The position numbers were made by a program, and so were the translations under genes. Under the pieces are notes generated by a model. That model saw only the letters and a program-made list of their open reading frames with translations, was not told the DNA's origin and did no database searches. 18,368 nucleotides of DNA from SG8-41 sp035574195 (GTDB lineage Bacteria > Pseudomonadota > Gammaproteobacteria > Burkholderiales > SG8-41). Shown here in pieces: positions 14,441-18,368 of the stretch. The stretch is from the NCBI GenBank assembly GCA_035574195.1, contig DATLZE010000025.1, positions 1 to 18,368 of the forward strand, in the 5' to 3' direction. The first letter of the stretch is position 1. Each line of letters begins with the position of its first letter.

Positions 14441-14854
14441 TTAAAACGGCTTGACCACCGCGAGGATGACAACGGCGATCAGCACCACGGTGGGGAGCTC
14501 GTTGAACCAGCGGTACCAGACGTGGCTTCTCGTGTTGCGGTCGTGCCTGAAATCGTTCAGCAATTTGCCGCACCACAGGTGGTAGGCGACGAGGGCTGCG
14601 ACGAGCGCGAGCTTGGCGTGGAGCCAGCCGCCGCCGATGCCGTAGCCGAGCCACAGCCACAGGCCGAAGGCCACGGTGAGGGCGCCGCCCGGGGTCATGA
14701 TGCCGTAGTAGAGCCTGCGCTCCATCACCTTGAAGCGCTCGCGGCCCGCCGCGTCCTCGCACATCGCGTGATACACGAAGAGCCGCGGCAGATAGAACAG
14801 TCCGGCGAACCAGGTCACCATGAAAATGATGTGGAGGGCCTTGATCCAGAGCAT
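14441..14854 (-). CDS. hemJ: Protoporphyrinogen IX oxidase, HemJ family
   Basis: A 137-residue inner-membrane protein with four hydrophobic helices and typical HemJ sequence: MLWIKALHIIFMVTWFAGLF, YLPRLFVYH, MERRLYYGIMTPGG, GGWLHAKLALVAALVAYH and FNELPTVVLIAVVILAVVKPF. It catalyses the penultimate step of haem synthesis, protoporphyrinogen to protoporphyrin, in proteobacteria without HemG or HemY. Length is normal. ATG 14854 begins the conserved sequence; the open frame continues upstream without similarity and overlaps the permease gene. It is separated from the upstream permease by 116 bases with no clear promoter. Confidence 0.92.
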   Translation of the reverse strand: MLWIKALHIIFMVTWFAGLFYLPRLFVYHAMCEDAAGRERFKVMERRLYYGIMTPGGALTVAFGLWLWLGYGIGGGWLHAKLALVAALVAYHLWCGKLLNDFRHDRNTRSHVWYRWFNELPTVVLIAVVILAVVKPF

Positions 14855-14970
14855 GGCGGATTCAGTTTCGAGCCACAGAAGAAAGCACGCGGTCCGCTTG
14901 GCGAATTCCGGCCGGCAGATTGGAGCTCGACGCTCTGCGGGCTGCGCGCGGCCTCCGGTGGCGGGAGTCG

Positions 14971-15756
14971 CTACCTTAACAGGCGGCGGCGGGTGAGCAC
15001 CAGCGCGCAGTAGAAGCCGGCGGCCGCGTAGGCGGCGAGCACCGCGAGGTGAACCGCGATCTCCGAGGGCACGGCGCCGCTCATGAGCGGCCGCACCAGC
15101 TCGACCGCGTGCGTGAGCGGCAGCACCTGCGCCCCCGCCTGGATCGCCGCCGGGAGCTGGGATACCGGGAAGAACACGCCGCAGACGAGCATCATGGGCG
15201 TCAGCGCGAGCGTGAAGTAGTACATGAAGAAGTCGTAGCTCGGCGAGAGCGCCGTCATGACGAGCCCGAGCCCCGCGAAGGCGAGCCCGGTCAGGAACAC
15301 GACCGGCAGCGCCCACAGAGCGGAGGGGGAGGCGATGAGCCCGAGCGCCCAGGCGACCGCGAGCACGGCGAGCCCGGAGAGAAAGCTCTTGCTCGCAGCC
15401 CACACCGCCTCGCCCAGCACCACGTCGTCCAGGCTCACCGGGGCGTTGAGGATCGCCTCCCAGGTTTTTTGCACGTGCATGCGCGAGAAGCCCGAGTACA
15501 TCGCCTCGAAGGAGGCGCTCATCATGGTGCTCGAGCACACGGTGCCGGCGGCGAGAAACGCGATGTAGGGCATGCCGCCGACCTCTCCCACCATCAGCCC
15601 CAGGCCGTAGCCGAGCCCCAGCATGTAGAGCAACGGATCAGCGAGGTTGCCGAGCATCGAGGGGATCGCGAGCTTGCGCCACACCAGCGAGTTGCGGCGC
15701 CAGACGTAGAGGTGACGCCGGCTGAAGGAGGGCAACGCCAGTAGCTTGGTGCTCAT
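14971..15756 (-). CDS. nodJ: ABC-2 type transporter permease, NodJ family
   Basis: A 261-residue membrane protein with an N-terminal cytoplasmic stretch (SRRHLYVWRRNSLVWRKLAIPSMLGNLADPLLY) and about six membrane segments, fitting NodJ/ABC-2 permeases. Conserved parts include YIAFLAAGTVCSSTMMSASF, the loop QKTWEAILNAPVS and LPLTHAVELVRPL. It should form the membrane channel for the NodI-type ATPase encoded at 16162-17088. In rhizobia the pair exports lipo-chitooligosaccharide; homologues are widespread in non-nodulating betaproteobacteria, where the substrate is unknown, so no nodulation role is implied. A 405-base spacer separates it from the ATPase gene. Confidence 0.88.
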   Translation of the reverse strand: MSTKLLALPSFSRRHLYVWRRNSLVWRKLAIPSMLGNLADPLLYMLGLGYGLGLMVGEVGGMPYIAFLAAGTVCSSTMMSASFEAMYSGFSRMHVQKTWEAILNAPVSLDDVVLGEAVWAASKSFLSGLAVLAVAWALGLIASPSALWALPVVFLTGLAFAGLGLVMTALSPSYDFFMYYFTLALTPMMLVCGVFFPVSQLPAAIQAGAQVLPLTHAVELVRPLMSGAVPSEIAVHLAVLAAYAAAGFYCALVLTRRRLLR

Positions 15757-16161
15757 CGATGTCTCGTATCGCTGTTAAGTGATTCCTCGTTCGTTCCCCG
15801 CCTGGCGCGGCTCGCCGCCTTCTGCGAAGCGACCGCCAGCAAGGAGCGTGAAACGGGTCGCCGGGGAGCCCCTGACAAGATAACTCCTCCTGCCCGAGGA
15901 AGGGTGCGCGCGCGAGCGGGCGGGGCGGCGGCGGAGCGCTGTTCTGCCCGACCACTGCGTTTGCTTCGCAGCCGCCCCTCCTTCATGAGCCGCCGCCTCG
16001 CAGCCGCCCCGCCCGTCCCGCGACGCGCTGCGGCAAGCCGGGCGTTCTGCGGCTCGGGCGCCCGTGGATCGGTTGCAAACGCTGCGATCCGGCGCGCCAC
16101 AGCGGCGCCGGCCGGCTCCTGAAAACCGCATGGGGTTGGCACAGAGTGTCTGTCTCATGGA
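15757..16161. other. 405-bp gene-free spacer between the ABC ATPase and permease genes
   Basis: No believable coding sequence. It contains nested inverted repeats at 15802-15839 (CTGGCG...CGCCAG around CTTC-TGC-GAAG) and a direct repeat TCGCAGCCGCCCC at 15966-15978 and 15998-16010. Small open frames through it have a composition unlike the neighbouring genes. The partner genes flanking it normally sit next to each other, so an inserted repeat element is a fair suspicion. No sequence match to the 167-bp repeat family was seen. Confidence 0.45.
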
Positions 16162-17088
16162 TCAATCCCTGAGCTCGCGGCCGGTGAGCTTGAGGAACAC
16201 GTCCTCCAGATTGGCGGGGCGGTGCAGGAACTTGAGGCTCCCGCGCCGCTCGAGGTCGTGCACCAGGGCGTCAGCCTCGTGCGCGTAGCAGAACACGGTC
16301 TCGCCCGCCCGCTCGCAGCGCTCGGCCGCCGCGCGCCCGAATTCCTCGGCCCAGCGCTCGGCGCCCTCGCCGTAGACCTCGATTACCTGCGGCTCGATGT
16401 GGCGCGCGATCAGCTCGCGCGGCGCGCCCTCCGCGATGATGCGCCCGTGGTCCATGATGGCGAGGCGCTGGCACAGCCGCTCCGCCTCGTCCATGAAGTG
16501 GGTGGTGAGAAAGATGGTCTTGCCCTGGCCGAGCAATCCGCGCAGCCGCTCCCAGATGAGGTGGCGCGCCTGCGGATCGAGCCCGGTGGTGGGCTCGTCG
16601 AGAAAGACGAGGTCGGGGTCGTTCACCAGCGCGCGCGCGAGCGCGAGCCGCCGCTTCATGCCGCCCGAGAGCGTCTGGATGCGCGAGCGCGCCCGGCCGG
16701 CGAGCCCCGCGAACTCGAGCAGTGCGGGAATGCGCGCGCGGATCGCGGCCTCGGACAGTCCGAAGTAGCGGCCGTAGACGAGAAGGTTCTCCTCGACCGT
16801 GAAATCGGGATCGAGGCTGTCGGCCTGCGGCACCACGCCGATGCGGGCCCGCGCCTCGCGCGCGCGGCCCGGCACCGGCAGCCCCAGCACCTCGATCTCG
16901 CCCCCGTCGGGCTCGATCAGCCCGAGGCAGAGCCTGAGCGTCGTGGTCTTGCCCGCGCCGTTGGGGCCGAGCAGCCCGAAGCACTCGCCGCGCCTGAGCT
17001 CGAGCGCGACGCCCGCCACTGCTTCCCGTCCGCTGTAGGATTTGCGCAGGCCGCGGGCGCGCAGGAAAGCGGGCTCGTCTGCGGCCAT
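16162..17088 (-). CDS. nodI: ABC transporter ATP-binding protein, NodI family
   Basis: A 308-residue ATPase with Walker A GPNGAGKTT (41-49), signature LSGGMKRR (140-147), Walker B LVFLDEP (160-166) and H-loop His197 (LTTHFMDEAE). The VVPQADSLDPDFTVEENLLVYGRYF block is typical of the NodI/DRA exporter group. The C-terminal 90 residues form the usual extension of this group. It powers export through the NodJ-type permease. ATG 17088 lies one base beyond the stop of the upstream hydrolase gene, so the two are probably co-transcribed. Confidence 0.92.
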   Translation of the reverse strand: MAADEPAFLRARGLRKSYSGREAVAGVALELRRGECFGLLGPNGAGKTTTLRLCLGLIEPDGGEIEVLGLPVPGRAREARARIGVVPQADSLDPDFTVEENLLVYGRYFGLSEAAIRARIPALLEFAGLAGRARSRIQTLSGGMKRRLALARALVNDPDLVFLDEPTTGLDPQARHLIWERLRGLLGQGKTIFLTTHFMDEAERLCQRLAIMDHGRIIAEGAPRELIARHIEPQVIEVYGEGAERWAEEFGRAAAERCERAGETVFCYAHEADALVHDLERRGSLKFLHRPANLEDVFLKLTGRELRD

Positions 17089-17089
17089 C

Positions 17090-17734
17090 TCACCAGCCCG
17101 ATGCGAGGTGGCGCAGCACGATCTCCGAGAGCTGGCCGAGCCGCCCGTGGAAGAAATGCCCGCAGCCCGGCAGCACCACCACCGGCAGCTGCTGCGGGCG
17201 CGCCCAGTCGAGCACCGCGGCGAGCGGCACCACCTCGTCGCGCTCGCCGTGGATCACCAGCGTGCCGGGCGGCACGGGCTCGGCGTGGAAGCGGTTGACC
17301 GCGGGGCCGACCAGCACCAGGCGCGCGGGCTCGAGGCGCCCGGCGGCGCGGGCCTGCACGTAGGCACCGAAGGAGAAGCCCGCGGCGAGCAGCGGCAGCG
17401 CGCCGTAGCGCGCCCTGAGATGGCGCGCGACCGCGATCAGGTCCTCGGACTCGCCGCGCCCCTCGTCGTAGCGGCCTTCGGAGGCGCCGGTGCCGCGGAA
17501 GTTGGGGCGCGCGACCGCGCAGCCGAGCGCGAAGAAGGTCTTGGCGAGGGTGGTGACCACCTTGTTGTCCTTGGTGCCGCCGTGCTGGGGGTTGGGATGG
17601 GCGACGAGCGCGATCGCGCGGCGCGCCGCACCCGGGTCGTTGATGTCGGTCTCGATCGCGCCGGCCGGCCCCTCGATCATCGCCCGCGTGAGCGAGGCCG
17701 CGGGCATGGGACGGACTTCGATCGGCGGGATCAT
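17090..17734 (-). CDS. Alpha/beta hydrolase (COG2945-like)
   Basis: A 214-residue alpha/beta hydrolase. The nucleophile elbow is GFSFG with Ser121, the acid is Asp166 (HGERDEVVP) and the base is His193 (GCGHFFHG). ALVAHPNPQHGGTKDNKVV and RPNFRGTGASEGRYD mark the family of small hydrolases related to dienelactone hydrolase. The substrate is unknown. ATG 17734 gives a normal N-terminus before IEGPAGAIE; in-frame ATGs at 17707 and 17677 are alternatives, and none has a strong ribosome site. It sits directly upstream of the NodI-type gene and downstream of the ferredoxin gene. Confidence 0.87.
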   Translation of the reverse strand: MIPPIEVRPMPAASLTRAMIEGPAGAIETDINDPGAARRAIALVAHPNPQHGGTKDNKVVTTLAKTFFALGCAVARPNFRGTGASEGRYDEGRGESEDLIAVARHLRARYGALPLLAAGFSFGAYVQARAAGRLEPARLVLVGPAVNRFHAEPVPPGTLVIHGERDEVVPLAAVLDWARPQQLPVVVLPGCGHFFHGRLGQLSEIVLRHLASGW

Positions 17735-17802
17735 CGTGCGGCCGAGTGCACGAGAAAGCGGGAGCGCGGGAGCGGGGCGAGCCCTCTCACGATCTCCCGG
17801 CC

Positions 17803-18111
17803 TCAGATGCGCAGCCGCTCCACGATGCGGCCGTGGACGAGGTGCTCCTCGATGATCTCGTCCACGTCCTCGCGGTCCACGTAGGTGTACCACACGGCCT
17901 CGGGGTAGACCACCATCACCGGGCCCTGCTTGCAGCGATCGAGGCAGCCGGACTGGTTGACGCGGATTCCGCCGGGCCCGGCGAGCCCGAGGCGCTTGAC
18001 GCGGTCCTTGGCGTAGTCGCGCATCGCGCGCGAGCCGTGGTCGTTGCAGCACGGCTCGCCGTTGTCGCGCTGGTTGCAGCAGAAGAACACGTGCCGGGCG
18101 TAGTAACTCAC
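17803..18111 (-). CDS. Thioredoxin-like [2Fe-2S] ferredoxin
   Basis: A 102-residue protein of the COG3411 group. Cluster cysteines are Cys11/12 and Cys21/22 (FFCCNQRDNGEPCC) and Cys56 and Cys60 (GCLDRCKQGP), followed by VMVVYPEAVWYTYV and an acidic C-terminal helix (DVDEIIEEHL). It is likely a small electron carrier or cluster protein, with partner unknown. I chose GTG 18111 because similarity starts at SYYARHVFFC; a longer frame upstream is low-complexity and overlaps the VanZ-like gene. AAGG lies about eight bases before the GTG. Confidence 0.88.
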   Translation of the reverse strand: MSYYARHVFFCCNQRDNGEPCCNDHGSRAMRDYAKDRVKRLGLAGPGGIRVNQSGCLDRCKQGPVMVVYPEAVWYTYVDREDVDEIIEEHLVHGRIVERLRI

Positions 18112-18136
18112 GGGGGCGGCCTTGAGGAAGGCGCAG

Positions 18137-18142
18137 ATTATA
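18137..18142 (-). promoter_or_regulatory. Possible -10 element for the ferredoxin gene
   Basis: On the minus strand this reads TATAAT, 26 bases before the GTG start, overlapping the stop codon of the VanZ-like gene. No good -35 lies at the expected distance, so it may simply be a chance match. Confidence 0.3.
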
Positions 18143-18368
18143 TCCGATGCGCCGCCGGCCCCGCGGCCGCCGCCCCGCCCCGCGCGGCCGCGAGGTAGCC
18201 CAGGGCGAGCAGCGGCCACAGCTCCGAGAGCGCGCGCACGATGGCGGAGAAGCTCAGGGAATGGCTCGGGCCGGCGACGAGCAGCGGGGGCAGGCTCTGG
18301 TACGGGTTCTCCGGGGCGAGGTTGATCGCGGCGGTGGCGAGCGCGAGCGCGGCCGCGGCGGCCGCCGG
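18138..18368 (-). CDS. VanZ-like membrane protein, C-terminal part (cut by window edge)
   Basis: The minus strand is open from the window edge to TAA at 18138-18140, giving 76 residues. They contain INLAPENPYQSLPPLL, GPSHSLSFSAIVRALSELWP and LLALGYLAA. The NLAPxNPY motif followed by a hydrophobic WP-helix resembles the C-terminus of VanZ-family proteins common in betaproteobacteria. The 5' part is outside the window, so function and length cannot be judged. The stop is 26 bases upstream of the ferredoxin start, which may indicate an operon. Confidence 0.6.
   Translation of the reverse strand, partial: PAAAAAALALATAAINLAPENPYQSLPPLLVAGPSHSLSFSAIVRALSELWPLLALGYLAAARGGAAAAGPAAHRI

Noticed and set aside
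15753..16142. Two overlapping minus-strand open frames (15753-16142 and 15775-16158) in the ABC spacer
   Set aside because: Arg/Ala-rich with no domain, no good ribosome site and an improbable composition; treated as non-coding.
14971..17088. Nodulation-factor export and symbiosis
   Set aside because: No nodABC or other nodulation genes are present, and NodI/NodJ homologues are common in non-symbiotic betaproteobacteria.

Overview
The window is very GC-rich and densely coded. It reads as a chromosomal segment of a betaproteobacterium, probably Burkholderiales or a related order. The support is a Bug/TctC-type periplasmic receptor beside a DapA-family enzyme, a stand-alone RlmL methyltransferase, HemJ, and a NodI/NodJ-type ABC pair next to a thioredoxin-like ferredoxin and a small hydrolase. 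This assignment is inferred from gene content and was not tested phylogenetically.

Layout. Positions 1-152 hold the right part of an interspersed repeat. 250-2037 (-) is a Kup potassium transporter whose conserved N-terminus runs upstream of the only usable start codon. A second repeat copy (2333-2549) abuts a 3'-truncated tRNA-Val(CAC). 2728-3003 (-) is a CsoR/RcnR/FrmR-family repressor, divergent from a tightly packed operon at 3178-8464 (+): DUF2892 membrane protein, thioredoxin-2 type protein, lipoprotein membrane-fusion protein, RND pump and DUF302 protein. A sigma70-like promoter with an inverted repeat between its -35 and -10 elements precedes the operon. A third and best-preserved repeat copy (8547-8713) follows it.

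8952-10960 (+) carries the DapA-family aldolase/lyase and the Bug receptor. From 11000 to the end every gene is on the minus strand: an Asp/Glu-racemase-superfamily protein without the expected catalytic cysteines, RlmL, a fumarylacetoacetate-hydrolase-family enzyme, a secreted HIRAN-domain protein, HemJ, a NodJ-type permease, a 405-bp gene-free spacer, a NodI-type ATPase, an alpha/beta hydrolase, a [2Fe-2S] ferredoxin, and the 3' end of a VanZ-like gene cut by the window edge.

Two things deserve most attention. The first is the repressor-DUF2892-thioredoxin-RND-DUF302 module, a coherent regulated export unit whose substrate I cannot name; the repressor lacks the usual metal ligands, which suggests a thiol or sulfur signal. 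The second is a MITE-like repeat family with inverted termini, each copy bordered by short tandem duplications that include the element's right end plus private flanking DNA. One copy lies where a tRNA gene loses its 3' end.
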